Below are positions 18,566 to 29,385 of a stretch of DNA of 32,948 nt, one piece after another. This stretch comes from Chara braunii (Eukaryota; Streptophyta; Charophyceae; Charales; Characeae): positions 156,831 to 189,778 of the forward strand of contig BFEA01000534.1 of NCBI GenBank assembly GCA_003427395.1, read 5' to 3'. The position numbers were made by a program, and so were the translations under genes. Numbering within the stretch: the first letter of the stretch is position 1; each line of letters begins with the position of its first letter. The notes below the pieces were generated by a model. It was not told the origin of the DNA. It saw only the letters and a list, made by a program, of their open reading frames with translations, and ran no database searches.

Positions 18566-20060
18566 GAACTACTTTCAAAAACATAATGACAATGGTTCAA
18601 GCACTTGAAGTTATTGGTTGGGGGGCGGGGGGGGGGGAGGGAGAAGCATAGTATTGATACTTTATATGAAAAAAAAAACAAAAAAACATATGACAACTTG
18701 AATGTAGGATAACTTTGGTTCACATCACTATATCAAGAATGCATTTTTGTCCGTTCTTCAAGTTCCTCACATATATGAGGGTCATGTATAGACAAACCTC
18801 ATCAATGGTGTTGGGAAATAAACATTTGTCTCATCTTTTATACTAATGGGATCTCCTTATCAAGGGTGTCAAATAACACCTTTGTTTTCTGCATCGCAAT
18901 TCGAGGTCCTTCTAGATAACATTCATAATAAACGACCGTATAATAGGTTTGCACCTTCCCCCTTCGATACATTGGAAAGGTGGAGCTATTACAGACGATT
19001 TGACTATTGCGTGCGAGAGTAATATGAGTTTTTTTATTTGATTTGACAATTGTCAGTGAGAATAGTCTTAGCTCTTTGATTAAGCTTAAAAGTGTATCAG
19101 ACGATTATTATGTTTTATTGGAAACCTCAATAAATAAGGACAAATTGATTTTTTTTTCCCCCTTCACGCCACGAGTTATTCGCTAACTGCGACCTTTGAC
19201 GTATAATGAAAAACACTAAACAAGTTTTTGGTATTCAAGTTTCACTTTCCAACAACACCCTAACATAAAATAAGCATCTACTATAAAATGTTTCTTAAAG
19301 GATAATAGGTTGGATCATAAATCATAAACTATTATTATATAAAAGAACGTTTGTATTAACATTTGTTGCTCTATTGATTTTACGGTTTTCTTCAACTATT
19401 AATTGATTCGGTGATGACCCATATTCGAAGATTAAGAAGGTGGTTGGTTGTTACTTGTAGAAACCTCTAACTTCTTAATTTCAAGGCTTCATCGTAAAGG
19501 TGCTTTGAAAATAGTGATCCGACCAGCGAGCCATGAAGGGCGGAAGTTCTTAGACCCTCACCAACAGACCTATGTCTTTTGGGCTAAATGATTAATTCAA
19601 GCTATTTTGGACAATCAAGGTAAACAGTGGGTGGTGATGGCAAAATATTTGTTGAGCAAAGAGTTGACCATCCAGTTTAATAAGACTATTTGAGTATGTC
19701 CATTACGAACCGATCTTTCCAGGAAGAGGATTAAGTTTCAGGTGCGACATATAGTATTAAAGGCTTGGAATGCTAGGAACCAGATACATCAAAGGAGTCA
19801 ACCACCAAGTTGGAGACAGTAGGCCAAACCCTGTTTGACAACAAACTAATAAAATAAGAAATTGACTTGTCTTTTGTAACTGATGAGGAGAGGGGAAACT
19901 TTGTTAGGCCATGAATGTAAAAAAAAAAATTGTAAAAAAAAATTACATAGGAGACAAGCAGAGGTAAGATTGGTTAACCTCACAACAAATGAGGAAGAAG
20001 CTTCCAAGACTGTATGGGTTGGAAGCCAACTACAGCAGACTGGTAAAAGCAATACCCCGC
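18566..20060 (+). pseudogene. LINE ORF2 relic, C-terminal continuation after the MITE
   Basis: Directly after the MITE the frame resumes as RTTFKNIMTMVQALEVIG (18566-18620), which continues the reverse-transcriptase block before the insertion. Further pieces are an RT motif B-like ALQFE/LLDNI stretch (about 18880-18940, frameshifted), KVVGCYLWKPLTS (about 19435), FLDPHQQTYVFWAK (about 19540), LIQAILDNQGKQWVVMAKYL (about 19592-19655) and a LFDNKLI-like block (about 19835). The C-terminal part parallels the relic at 10240-11020. Many stops and frameshifts; the polymerase cannot be made. Confidence 0.7.
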
Positions 20061-21320
20061 TATTGAGGCAAGCTATTATGTGAGAATAAGGAGCATGTCA
20101 GTAACATGTGGTTGTTTGTGAACCAATAGAACTTGAACATTAAGGTGTTAAGGGTGTTGGGTCTAGACTTTCTCAAGGTGGAAAAATTGATAGTTGAGAG
20201 ACCAAAAGGAGATCGGGCTAAGATTTTGAGGAAGTAAGGGTCGATATAGAGGGCAAACGAGAAAAAAAAAAAAGTTTTGATTCTGAAAAGAGTTACGAAC
20301 TTCAAGATTGACCCTCTCCTTTTTTTATGGCGGTCAAATGAAGAAACTTGAAACCCGACTCTTTTGTTGAGCTACATCACCAAAGTAGGTGTAGAGGTAC
20401 AACGACAAAAATGCATCAGAGTCCCTAAGGCTATAGCAGAATACAACTACTACAAGCTTCAAGGTCTTTTAACGACTCCTTGTGGTTTTCTCCAACTATG
20501 ACGTTTTTTAAAGAAACTTTCTTTTCTGAGGCGAGGAATAAATATGAACTTAACATGTTCTCGGTGCAACTAAGGTTGAGAATCGATGATCCACATTTGT
20601 TTTTATTACCCTCTAGTCGACCACCTTTGGCAATGTTGAAAACACCACTAATCTATATGGACAGGCTCAGAGTGGGATTAGTCAAATGACTGGATTCTTT
20701 ATAGTAGACCTCCAGTTGGGGCTAATCTTATGAAAGGATGGGGCTATGCAACTCTGGTCTGTAGAGGAATAATCATGGAGATGATAGGGAAGACGAAAAA
20801 TACAAAAGTTTTAAGAAACGAAAATTGGCCCGGGCAACAACAAGCAAGCAAGGTAAAAACCTTCCTAAGATGTATTATTATTTATAACTATAAATTGTAT
20901 AAGGAGCGAGGTGGGGTTGACTAGTATTGGTTCAGGAAAGTCTGGACCATGAAAAACTCATAATTACGAAGTGGTTGAAAACAAATATTTGACTATAAGA
21001 TTTGGAGTCACATTTAGGTTCGAGTATCTGAGACTTTCCATTGTTCATAATGATTGTTGTAGATTGAGTATTTTCATATGTTAAAAGTTGTTATAGTTAT
21101 TGCAATTAATTGTACAACAATCATTTTTTGTATGATTTTTAAAGATTTAAGTTTTTTGGAAGCTGTATTGTTGAGAACAAGGTGAGACGTTGAACCTGGT
21201 TTCTAGCAGTGAGCCGACGTTAGGTAGTGACCCTAGTTATTTTCCAGGTTTAATTGTGAGGTCCATGACCTCGCTCCATTTTCTTTTGATAATAATATGA
21301 CCACTTTTTAAATCAAATAA
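20061..21320. other. Unassigned stretch downstream of the LINE
   Basis: No gene is recognised. 20437-20700 may be more 3' LINE-associated sequence. A perfect inverted repeat (21049-21061 with 21113-21125) lies in AT-rich DNA and is listed separately. Confidence 0.35.
21049..21125. repeat. 77-bp inverted-repeat unit
   Basis: AATGATTGTTGTA (21049-21061) and TACAACAATCATT (21113-21125) pair perfectly over 13 bp around a 51-bp AT-rich spacer. Possibly a tiny non-autonomous element. Confidence 0.65.
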
Positions 21321-21411
21321 AATTGAATAGTTGAGGTCGGGACCTTACAAACAACCCGAAGTTATCCTGAGAACATTATTCAGTTTCGTTTTGCGGAAAA
21401 TCGCATATTGA

Positions 21412-21565
21412 ACTTATTATCTTTATGTCACTATCGAACTCAAAATTTCAACGAACCCTCCTATATAAAACTATCCTTAATGCACATTATCATATTGTCT
21501 CAAATGTTACCTCGCCCCAATGTTATTACCTGCACAAGCTTATAATGATATGTCACCATTTTGTA
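21412..21565 (+). repeat. Dispersed repeat of ~155 bp, copy 2
   Basis: Partner of 13035-13190. The 60-70 bp just upstream (21330-21395, GAGGTCGGGACC followed by CCCGAAGTTATCCTG) resembles 740-800 (GAGGCCGGGGACC followed by CGTCGAGTTACCCTG), so a longer repeat family is present at three places in the window. Confidence 0.7.
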
Positions 21566-22849
21566 CAATTTGTAAGGACTTTTGTTCCTCTGGTCCCTTA
21601 ACACTTTCCATCGCTTTTCCTCTGGTAGGCTACCGAGGCTCGAACTGAACCAAGTGTCCTGGTTATAAAAAAAAAACAAATCCACAAGGCATTGAAGTCA
21701 CACAGGTCAAAATAAAAAAAAAAGAGGAAAAAACAAAATTTCCTCACCCCTACCTACCATTTGCTAACTACCCACTACTAACCTACCTCCTACATCTTCT
21801 CCTTTTAGACATCTCCTTACTGCTTCACAATCCACCTGACAAGTGTCAGCTTTCCATCTGGGGAGGTGAGCGCCAACTGGTTCCCCAAGCATCTTGTACA
21901 TTAGAACCATTTTAGTTCAATCCCTCTATTTCTCTTGACCACTCTTTCATACCAATCAACACGGACCGCCATCTCAAGAAGGGCTTTAAACCGGTAGTAC
22001 ACAACTCCAACCTTGCTGAAAATGCAACTCGTCACCTATGAAAATTTTGGAGGTTCGGCCTAGCGGACAACAATGGCTGGCAGTGTTAACCAAGAAAGAA
22101 AGAAAGTGTGCCACTGGCGGTTCGAAAAAGCTTGGTGCGCAGTAAGGCACCTCCTGGCCCGTGTGTACTAGTGGTTCAAAGGAAGTCTTTGTCTGCAAGT
22201 CTAGTAATCTCTTAGGCTATTCTGGGTGAGTCATATTACCCAAAGGATAATGGTTTTTCGTACCTATGTAATGTACCCCCGTCCTCTGATCGTGCTTTTA
22301 CTTCAAGGAACCGTTCCTAGAAGAACCCAACGACTCCCCTGCATGTCTTGTCTGCTTGAGAATCGTTCTCAATGACAGTTTCACCAGTGCCATCACTTCC
22401 TAAATTTCGGACAGTCCAATCAAAGAAGGGAGTTTGAATTCATACAGTCTCGACACCGGTCATAAATAGTGTTGACGTTCATGCGTCTTTTATTATTTTA
22501 TTAAAACTCTTAGCGGTAGATATTGCCACGTGCAACTGAACCCCAAGCCAGGAGGTGATTTTATGAAATGGGATGAGCGTCAACTGATTCCATAAACATG
22601 TTAGCTCTAACTCTAATGGTGATTGAATGTTTGGTGATTTATGGTTTCATCGAACGTAAATTATTTCCTGTACTAGTGGGACTTTGGTTCCTTTCTTTAA
22701 GGTTATTCTGACACTCTGTTTGTCCGAGTTTTTTTGTTATTCCATTGTTCCCTTTCCACTCTCAAACATCTCATTTTCATTGGTTAGTGTTATGATCCCA
22801 TAGATATCCCACTGTCTTTTTTGTCGCGAACTCTGCCCAAAACATTATG
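21566..22849. other. Unassigned decayed sequence, possible second piece of the minus-strand LINE
   Basis: 21960-22200 resembles 23660-23900 (GCTTTAAACCGGTAGTACAC at about 21983 versus ATTTTAAACCGTTGGTACAC at about 23705) in the same orientation. The same minus-strand element therefore seems to be represented twice. No intact gene. Confidence 0.4.
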
Positions 22850-24710
22850 GCTTATTCTCTGTCGAAAAAGGTTGTCCATTGCAATGTCTGATCCAATCGT
22901 TTTTTAATACAGTTGCCTCTCAAAGTCCCTTTTAGAGTTAGATGGAGCTGACATCTTTGGTATGACTCTCTTCCAAACAACAAGAATCTTCATCCAAAAC
23001 CTTGTTTTTAGTATCTTCTGAGTGTATGTTCCAATCATGAGTGTCATCCACACGTTGGACGACCTCTGTAATTGTCATTCTCAGCTCAAGATAAGGTCGA
23101 CCAAGAGAATCCAATCAACGTATTCCTCTACTTTTGCCATTCGTACAATCCATTTTGCTAGTTTAGCAGAATTTTGTGTCACAGAGTCAACCAGGGTCAA
23201 ACCCCTTTGATCTCATGCTACATAAATGACATCCCAAACAACCTTGGAGATGTACCTCTTTCCAGGGTCACCTTCGGGTTTCCAAATGAACCACCAAGTC
23301 ACTGCTTTGACCGTTTTCAGCATTGGGGTAGGGAATCGACGCACAGTGGGTACGTATCGACAAAGAGCAAAGGCTGAACATTTTCAGCATTGGGGTAAGA
23401 ATCGACGCACAATGACTATGTACAAGAGGAAAGCGAATGTGGTTGTCATGATATCCCGTGCATAACCAATCATCGAAACATGTCGAACCCCAACTCGTGA
23501 TTTTTTTTGTGACATTTTCCTACATTATGAATCTTGTAAAAAAGAGTAATTTGAGGGTTATCTGGACCTCTGATAATGATTCAGTACAGATGATTGAAAC
23601 TCTCTTCATGACCCACTGAACCTTCAGTGAGAAATATTTATGCAGGAAGTACGTGTCCTAATTGGCCGCAACCTTTGATAGCTCAACAAACTATAACATA
23701 CAATATTTTAAACCGTTGGTACACGGTCCCGACCTTGTATAAAGTTTTCATCGCTACAAGCAAAACTCAGAGGCGTCGTTGGAAAAAACAATTGGTGAAC
23801 GTGGAGGTGGTGGGGGTTTCATGCTGACACCCGCGGACCTATGTATGGTGTACTGATGCTTCAAAGCTTTCAGTAACTCTGTGTTGTTTACTAAGATTGC
23901 AACTAGTTCTTCAATTATTGTCCCTCCTGTTTCTAAGGGTAAAGTATGCAATCTCTTGGATGAGATCTGATGTTGCACTAGAATGACTCTAAGTGTAGAA
24001 CAAATAACAATGACGCCAAGGGACGACCCTTTCATAACACAACCTGAAACTTATGAGAAATGTGACCATTGACAGTGACTATTACTATAAAGAACCCATA
24101 GAGAACCTTTCCCCACTATAAAAAAAATTATCCACAACTAGCGACTTTCAAGGTTATGAGTACAAAGGTCCAATCGACCCTATCGTACGCCTTTTCGAAA
24201 TCAAGTAGGAGTATGTCGATGACCAACTCTCCTCTTCCAATTAATTCAAGTACTTCAATTGCGTTCACTGTAATCTCAAAATCGATCAACATTGAACAAC
24301 GGTGCCTCAATCTCTAAAGACATAGTAGGTATTTAACCCAATATGATGATAGTCAATGTTTTTGTTTGCAATTTATAGATCAAATCCAATTTAACAAATA
24401 TATTGGTGGTCAGTTACTCACATTAGTACGATCCTTTTTTTTTTTTTATACAAGCGTAATAATACCACCGGTCATGGTACTACATAGTCTGGCGCCAGTA
24501 AAGTATACATCGCCACCAAATTTTCACCTATAACTTCCCAGCAAGTTGGCAACTCGCCATCACGTAGGTTTTTTTTTATAGTACTAGAGAGTTCCTCCTC
24601 TGGGATTCTGACATCAATGGGTAGGCGAACTTTAATTTTTTTCCAAAGTGAAAAAGTCTCTGACATATTATCGTCTAACTCGCCAAATGGGCGTTGTGTA
24701 GACATGACGT
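22850..24710 (-). pseudogene. Second-type LINE ORF2 relic
   Basis: On the minus strand, in order from high to low coordinates, are three parts. A pre-RT segment has RIPEEELSSTIKK and CWEVIGENLVAMY (24472-24705). A reverse-transcriptase A block reads DILLLDFEKAYDRVDW (about 24150-24220) and is well preserved. The C-terminal part (22880-23310) has VTWWFIWKPEGDPGKRY, NSAKLAKWIVRMAKVEEYVD and VVWKRVIPK. Internal stops and indels are frequent, and a 67-bp duplication lies at about 23314-23447. The sequence differs from the LINE at 8540-11020 enough to be another family. Confidence 0.7.
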
Positions 24711-25756
24711 ACCATAATTAATCAACTGCATAGTTGCTCATCTCTTTCGATATTTGGTTGTGTATTACAATTCTTTTAATCTTAAATATATATGCTCACC
24801 TTTCATGTTTTCGAACTCGGGTTTATTCGTACTATTGCAGCCGCTCTTGTCTTTCTTTTATGAAAAAAAAACTATGAGATGGGTTGTCCTGCTTGATACC
24901 ATTCTTCTTTCTCCATCCATAGCCACAAATATCTTTCTTCCTTGTTCTTTTTTAATGTTGCACTGTTGTAGTTGCAATTCCCCCCCCCCCTAAAAAACCT
25001 TGTTAATTTTTTATTCAAAACAATGAAAATGGGCGATTCAAGTCATAGTGACATTTGAGAACTCATAGGTTTTGCGGTCCAATTGCTCTAGCTAGCCTAT
25101 GTCAGTGAGGAAGTTATTCACTGCTCTTCATCCTCAATGAACAACGTTTCTTCAGAGACTGTGCCTAACCCTTTAGGACGACCCGAAACAATTTCATACG
25201 GTCTCAAGATCCATTGTCAATATCTTGCAATCGTCTAAACAAAACTGTCAGGCGATAACGAGAGTTACCATAATAATTTTCACAACATTATAAGATAATC
25301 GAAAGTTATCACAGTCTACTATGAATGTGAGTTCATGTTACCACGATAATAAGAGTTACCAGAATGACTCTTTGCGTCACTGCGATTACTACGGAGGCGA
25401 CATTACTCACTGTTTACCTATAAAAGATTGGCAAGGTGTACCTCCTGCCATCGTTACTTAATAATTTTTAAAAATCACCTCGGTAATTTCTTTTTCATGC
25501 CATAACAATTGTATTTACGAGCGAAAAAAAATGGTTGTAATTATTTCTATTTCTATTTGAGCCTTACTAATTTATCACATGCCGCATTTTTACTGATTCA
25601 CATTGCTTTCCTATTAACCTTCTATTGATTTCATTTTTTATATGGACAGTGGTTTGACCAGGGCACCTCAAAACATTACTATACAAAAGAAGAGAAACAA
25701 TATAGTTGTGAGTTGCTCGACGCATGTTTCCCCGTAGGCAGTTTGGCCTTAAACCA
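24711..25756. other. Gene-free AT-rich stretch
   Basis: No gene is recognised. A GATAACGAGAGTTACCA-type phrase at about 25254 recurs at about 25346 (GATAATAAGAGTTACCA), about 92 bp apart. A (C)10 run is at 24980-24989. Confidence 0.4.
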
Positions 25757-25905
25757 CCAGTCCCCCTGACGTCATAAAACCTCAGGGATACCGGTAGCGC
25801 CGTTTCACGACGGGTACCAGTAGTAAAGCGTGGAAAACCGGTCCTCCTGAAGTCAGAAAACCTCAGGGGTACCGGTTGCGTCGTTTCATGACGGGCGGGG
25901 CTCCG
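25757..25905. repeat. 81-bp tandem pair
   Basis: Units start at 25757 (CCAGTCCCCCTGACGTCA) and 25838 (CCGGTCCTCCTGAAGTCA). Both contain AAACCTCAGGG and CGTTTCA(C/T)GACGGG. The period is a multiple of three, so a minus-strand frame (25567-25968) passes through both units with a 27-residue repeat (LRF(S/Y)D(F/V)R core). That frame starts at TTG and is not called a gene. Confidence 0.8.
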
Positions 25906-25930
25906 TACGAAATTTGCGACAAAAATTAGA

Positions 25931-26335
25931 AAAATACCAAATCGGCGCAGCGAATATTTCACCGTCAAAATGATTTTTTTTTTTTTTCCCGATATTTTTT
26001 CCTGAAAGATGACGATCTAATCTACGGACCCTCAAATTTTCAGACATTTTGATGTTTTTTTATGAGCACAAAAAATCGGCAAAGATGCCACTTACAAAAT
26101 GGCGGGATTGGACCCGTCCCCGACAACAATCGAAAATAAACCAAATCGCCGCGGCGAATATTTCACCGTCAAAATGATTTTTTTTTTGTTTTCTGATATT
26201 ATTCCCTGAAAGATCAGGACCTAATCTATGGACCCTCAAATTTTCAGACATTTTGATGTTTTTTTTTTTCTGAGCACAAAAAATTGGCAAAGTTGCCGCT
26301 TGCAAAATGGCGGGATTGGACCTGTCGGCCTCCGT
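25931..26335. repeat. 204-bp tandem pair
   Basis: Copy 1 starts at 25931 and copy 2 at about 26135; CCAAATCG falls at 25937 and 26141. Both share GCGAATATTTCACCGTCAAA, GGACCCTCAAATTTTCAGAC and AAAATGGCGGGATTGGACC. Copies differ mainly in T-run length and scattered substitutions. No coding content is recognised. They lie directly after the 81-bp pair. Confidence 0.85.
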
Positions 26336-26573
26336 ACAACCCGGCGCCTCCATACGGTCGCCGCCCCTCCGTACAACCCAGCCCTAACTCACAGGGACTA
26401 GGGGTTTTCGGTGGCGGGGGGACCGGTGGTTTTAAACACCACTCCCTTTGAGGCTGGGAGGCTAAGTCGAAACAGTAACCTGCTCCGCAACTTTCACGGC
26501 CAATGTTGGAACCCATGGTTCTCGAACCAACTCCCGATGTTTGAGATAAGGGAAAGCATTGAGATGTGCACAC

Positions 26574-26886
26574 TATATAAAACAGAGGTTAAGAAGAATT
26601 AGGAATGATGCCAAGCGGAGAGAAATTGTTATGGGGCCAGTGGGAAAGGTCCCGGCGGCGACGGAGACCCGACAATGAGAGAGCACACATAACAAGCCAG
26701 AGCGACAAAACGGGCGACCAATGGCGAATCGAGTGTCAACAATTCGAGAAAGAGAGTGAGTCAAACATGAGAGATGTCGAAGAGCAAAATTGGATACCTA
26801 GGACTGTGTCCTATATGGTCTCAAAGGAAAAAGGTCCCGATGAGGACAACCGGCGTTTTTCTCCAGTGTTTCTTTATTTGGTTTGA
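26574..26886 (+). CDS. Weak small hypothetical ORF behind a TATA box
   Basis: A canonical TATATAAAA (26574-26582) precedes an ATG at 26605 that opens a 93-codon frame ending at 26886. The product is highly charged (WERSRRRRRPDNERAH near its start), with no signal peptide, membrane segment or recognisable family. The ATG lies only about 30 bp from the TATA element, leaving little or no 5' leader, which argues against it. A chance frame, or a degenerate transposon end, is as likely. Confidence 0.15.
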
Positions 26887-26989
26887 GATATTTTTTGTGC
26901 TGGTGTGAAAAAGGATAAGTCTTTGTCCAAATCGACTCAAGCGAAGTATTCTCCACTTTCCGATCTCCCAGTACAGAGCCTGAAAAAGG

Positions 26990-27291
26990 AAGGGATCATT
27001 TACAAAATACCCCCATAAGTTGAGATATATGCAAATTGACAATTTGGACCTCACCGTTTGCGCCTGGGCATTTTGCAATTGGGCCTTGGAAAACTTGTCA
27101 AGGACCAGGGCATTTTGCAATGGTGGATGATACCGGGTAGGGGTATATTGCAAAGATGGGGGGGCCAACCGATGCCAGGGTATTTCACACAGTTTGTTTT
27201 TTGTCAGAGGGGCATTCCGCTTTATGGGCATCTGTTAGGGGCATTTTCGCATATATCCCAACTGATGGGGGTATTTTGCAAATTATCCAAG
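26990..27291 (+). mobile_element. 296-bp terminal-inverted-repeat element, right copy of the family
   Basis: The element is 26993-27288. The left end starts GGATCATTTACAAAATACCC and the complement of the right end starts GGATAATTTGCAAAATACCC. Matching continues for about 43 bp, including CAGTTGGGATATATGC on the right-end complement versus AAGTTGAGATATATGC on the left. AAG occurs immediately outside both ends (26990-26992, 27289-27291), a possible 3-bp target duplication. Inside, a GGG(G)(C/T)AT(T/A)TTGCAA motif recurs in one orientation at about 27066, 27108, 27140, 27178, 27209, 27238 and 27267. It is non-coding, so it would need a transposase supplied elsewhere. Confidence 0.7.
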
Positions 27292-28313
27292 AGAGCAAAA
27301 AGAAAGAAAGAAAACTGGGGACTGGCCCCAGTATCTCCCGGTTTGTGGGGCAAAAAAAAGAAAACAAGAACGAGCCGGTACTTGAGATCGAATCCTGATG
27401 CGATGCAAGCAAGAGAAAGAAAGGGCAAAGGACACCGAAGAAAATGGCAAAAACAAAAGGGAATCTGAATCCCCCAAGCCGCTCGTCGGGTCGGGGGTCA
27501 CCGGACGGTTCAAGCAAGGGGAACTTGCCGGTCAGAGCCCGCAGGTACGGTAGCAGGGGGATTCCGCAGCAAGGCAGGCGGATTCCGCAGCAACGCAGGC
27601 GGATTCCGCAATTGGGGTAGGAGCCGCAGATATGGCCGTACAGATCGAAAAGCGAGCGGAGGACAGATGACGGCCTTGTCCGCGGGCAGGACGGGAGGGT
27701 AGTCGCGACACAGCGCAGCGCGACGTTGCTTCCGCGACAGGGATTCTAGCGCAGGGAAAAAGTACTTCGCGCGACAAGAGGCGGGTTTTTATCTGAATCT
27801 CCTGTGTCTGTCGGCGGTGTTTCCTGCAGTTGGGATATGATCTCGGAATCGGGACTCCGGCGCAAGCTATCTCGCGTGCATCCGGGTTCTGTTCTGGAAA
27901 GAGGCTTGAGAGAGGCAGAAGAATGGCTCGCATCAGGTGGGATGATTGGTAGGCGTAAGAGCAGCAAGGCAGATTGGCCGCGCGCGTGCGACGGCGGGAG
28001 GGGTCTCCGCCGACGAGGCGACGTGTCGTGCGTCTGTCCCGTTTGTCACGTCTGTCGGGACCACAGCAGCAGCGCTGGTTGAGCAGAGCATTCGTTCTTC
28101 TGCTCTCAACTGGTGTGTGCGCCAATCGAATGGGTTGGCGGGAGGAGTGCGGGTTTTTCATCTTGTACCCGCGTTTATCGTGGAGGTTGGAGCGATGGCG
28201 CTTGCCGGCGCCGGATCGATAGCTTCCGCAAGTGGCCAGCGCTTGGGTACGGGTGATCATATCTGTGGGGTTGTCGGATTTGGCGGGGCGAGTCACTCAG
28301 TGGGAGGCAAAGG
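27292..28313. other. GC-rich stretch upstream of the LUX-like gene, no gene called
   Basis: GC content rises sharply after about 27500. Long overlapping frames on both strands (minus 27532-28296; plus 27946-28422) lack recognisable domains and are expected by chance in GC-rich DNA; the plus one opens at TTG. A 21-bp minisatellite at 27559-27611 is listed separately. This may be distal regulatory DNA. Confidence 0.45.
27559..27611. repeat. 21-bp minisatellite, 2.5 units
   Basis: GGATTCCGCAGCAA(G/C)GCAGGC starts at 27559, 27580 and 27601, an exact 21-bp period. It keeps a minus-strand frame open with a seven-residue AESAC(V/L)A repeat. Confidence 0.85.
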
Positions 28314-28360
28314 CACGTGCGCGGGAGCCGAATTGAGGTACGAATCGCGCCAAAATATCG
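28314..28360. promoter_or_regulatory. Candidate clock cis-element cluster: G-box, LUX site, evening-element-like
   Basis: CACGTG G-box at 28314-28319. CGAATC at 28341-28346 is the complement of GATTCG, the GAT(A/T)CG hexamer bound by LUX-type GARP proteins. AAAATATCG at 28352-28360 matches the evening element AAAATATCT at eight of nine positions. All three lie within 47 bp, about 1 kb upstream of the LUX-like start codon. Known in Arabidopsis: LUX binds its own promoter, and evening-complex targets often pair such sites with G-boxes. That this cluster acts here is inference, since short motifs also occur by chance. Confidence 0.35.
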
Positions 28361-29135
28361 TACAATCAAACGAAAAAAGGCGGGAGGAGGTGTCACCATG
28401 TGAAAGACGCGGGGCGGGTTAACCGGTCATTACGTCCACGGGAAACTCGTGCCCGGGGGGTCTGGGTGTTGAGCAAGGGGGTTGAGATTGGGGTTGGGCT
28501 CAGGGTGCGATATCTGGAAGGAGCTGAGGAGACCCTGTATCTGGTTGGAGGTGGGAGGGTCGTACTAGATGAGTAGACAGGGCACGGCACTTAATTGGTG
28601 TCTGGAAATTGCCGCGCAACTGGACAGGGCAATGTGCGGCGTGGGTCCGAACTGTCTGGGAATTGTCAGTTTGCAGGAACCGGATGTAGTTCGCCTTTCT
28701 CTTTCTTCTCGCGCCGCTGCGCACAAGGATCACCTACCGCTCCTCTTCTCTCCATAGTTTCTTAACGAGTACTTGTGCGCAGGGATCTATGGATTAGACT
28801 ACGATGGCATTTCATAACGGAGGTGGAGGTAAGTTAGGGCGACCATCGTCGGCGCTCATCGTCAGTTGCTTGTCCATGGCGGATTGCTGATTGCATTTTC
28901 GTTCCCATCATCTTATGCTTTCTCAAGGACATGACAAAGCGTTCCCAGGTCCGTGGGAGGTAACCAATCTCCATCCCACAGTCGCATGCCGTCATTTCCC
29001 CACATGGAGCGAGGAACAGGGACGTATTTTTGTCTCTCGGCAATAGCTGGGGATGGAGAGCAGTGATGGACTCTTCCAAGTCTGAAAGGATGATGGAGAA
29101 GGAGGGGTTTGCAGGGGAAGGAGGGGTTCGAAGGG

Positions 29136-29141
29136 ATATAT
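29136..29141 (+). promoter_or_regulatory. Candidate TATA box of the LUX-like gene
   Basis: TATATA sits in a purine-rich setting (GGGATATATACAAAGG) 245-250 bp before the ATG at 29386. A start site about 30 bp downstream would give a 5' leader of roughly 215 nt containing a 25-base poly(A) run (29246-29270). Confidence 0.4.
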
Positions 29142-29245
29142 ACAAAGGTAAGGCTGAACTATAATTCAGGGGAAGGAGGGAGGATAACGTGAAAAGAAGG
29201 GTGGGTGGGTGGTGTTGCTTTTGTAGCATTAGAATCGCGGGCAGG

Positions 29246-29270
29246 AAAAAAAAAAAAAAAAAAAAAAAAA
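29246..29270 (+). repeat. (A)25 run in the presumed 5' leader
   Basis: Twenty-five consecutive A bases lie between the TATA-like box and the start codon of the LUX-like gene. If transcribed it would be an unusually long internal A tract in the leader. Homopolymer length is error-prone in assemblies. Confidence 0.9.
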
Positions 29271-29385
29271 GGCTGGCCGGCTTGGGCGCGCGCGAGAGAA
29301 GGGTGTTGGTGTTGGTTTCAATAGGAGTGGTGGGGCGCGCGGTGTGGCTCCTCCGTCCGTTCTCCTTGTTGACAGAATTGTAGGC

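Noticed and set aside
13035-21565. Pair of direct repeats considered as LTRs of one element
   Set aside because: The repeats are short and diverged, lack clear TG...CA ends, and the interval contains unrelated LINE, MITE and U6 sequence.
27380-27400. GATCGAATCC resembling a tRNA T-arm
   Set aside because: No acceptor, D or anticodon stems could be fitted around it.
27532-28296. Minus-strand 254-codon frame in GC-rich DNA
   Set aside because: Arg-rich with no domain, overlaps long frames on the other strand, and partly follows a 21-bp repeat. Such frames are expected by chance in GC-rich sequence.
27946-28422. Plus-strand 158-codon frame upstream of the LUX-like gene
   Set aside because: It opens at TTG, not ATG, has no recognisable content, and covers the candidate regulatory cluster.
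29344-29385. N-terminal extension of the LUX-like protein by 14 residues
   Set aside because: The extension begins with GTG (29344). No ATG exists in frame between the upstream TAG (29230) and 29386, so 29386 is used.
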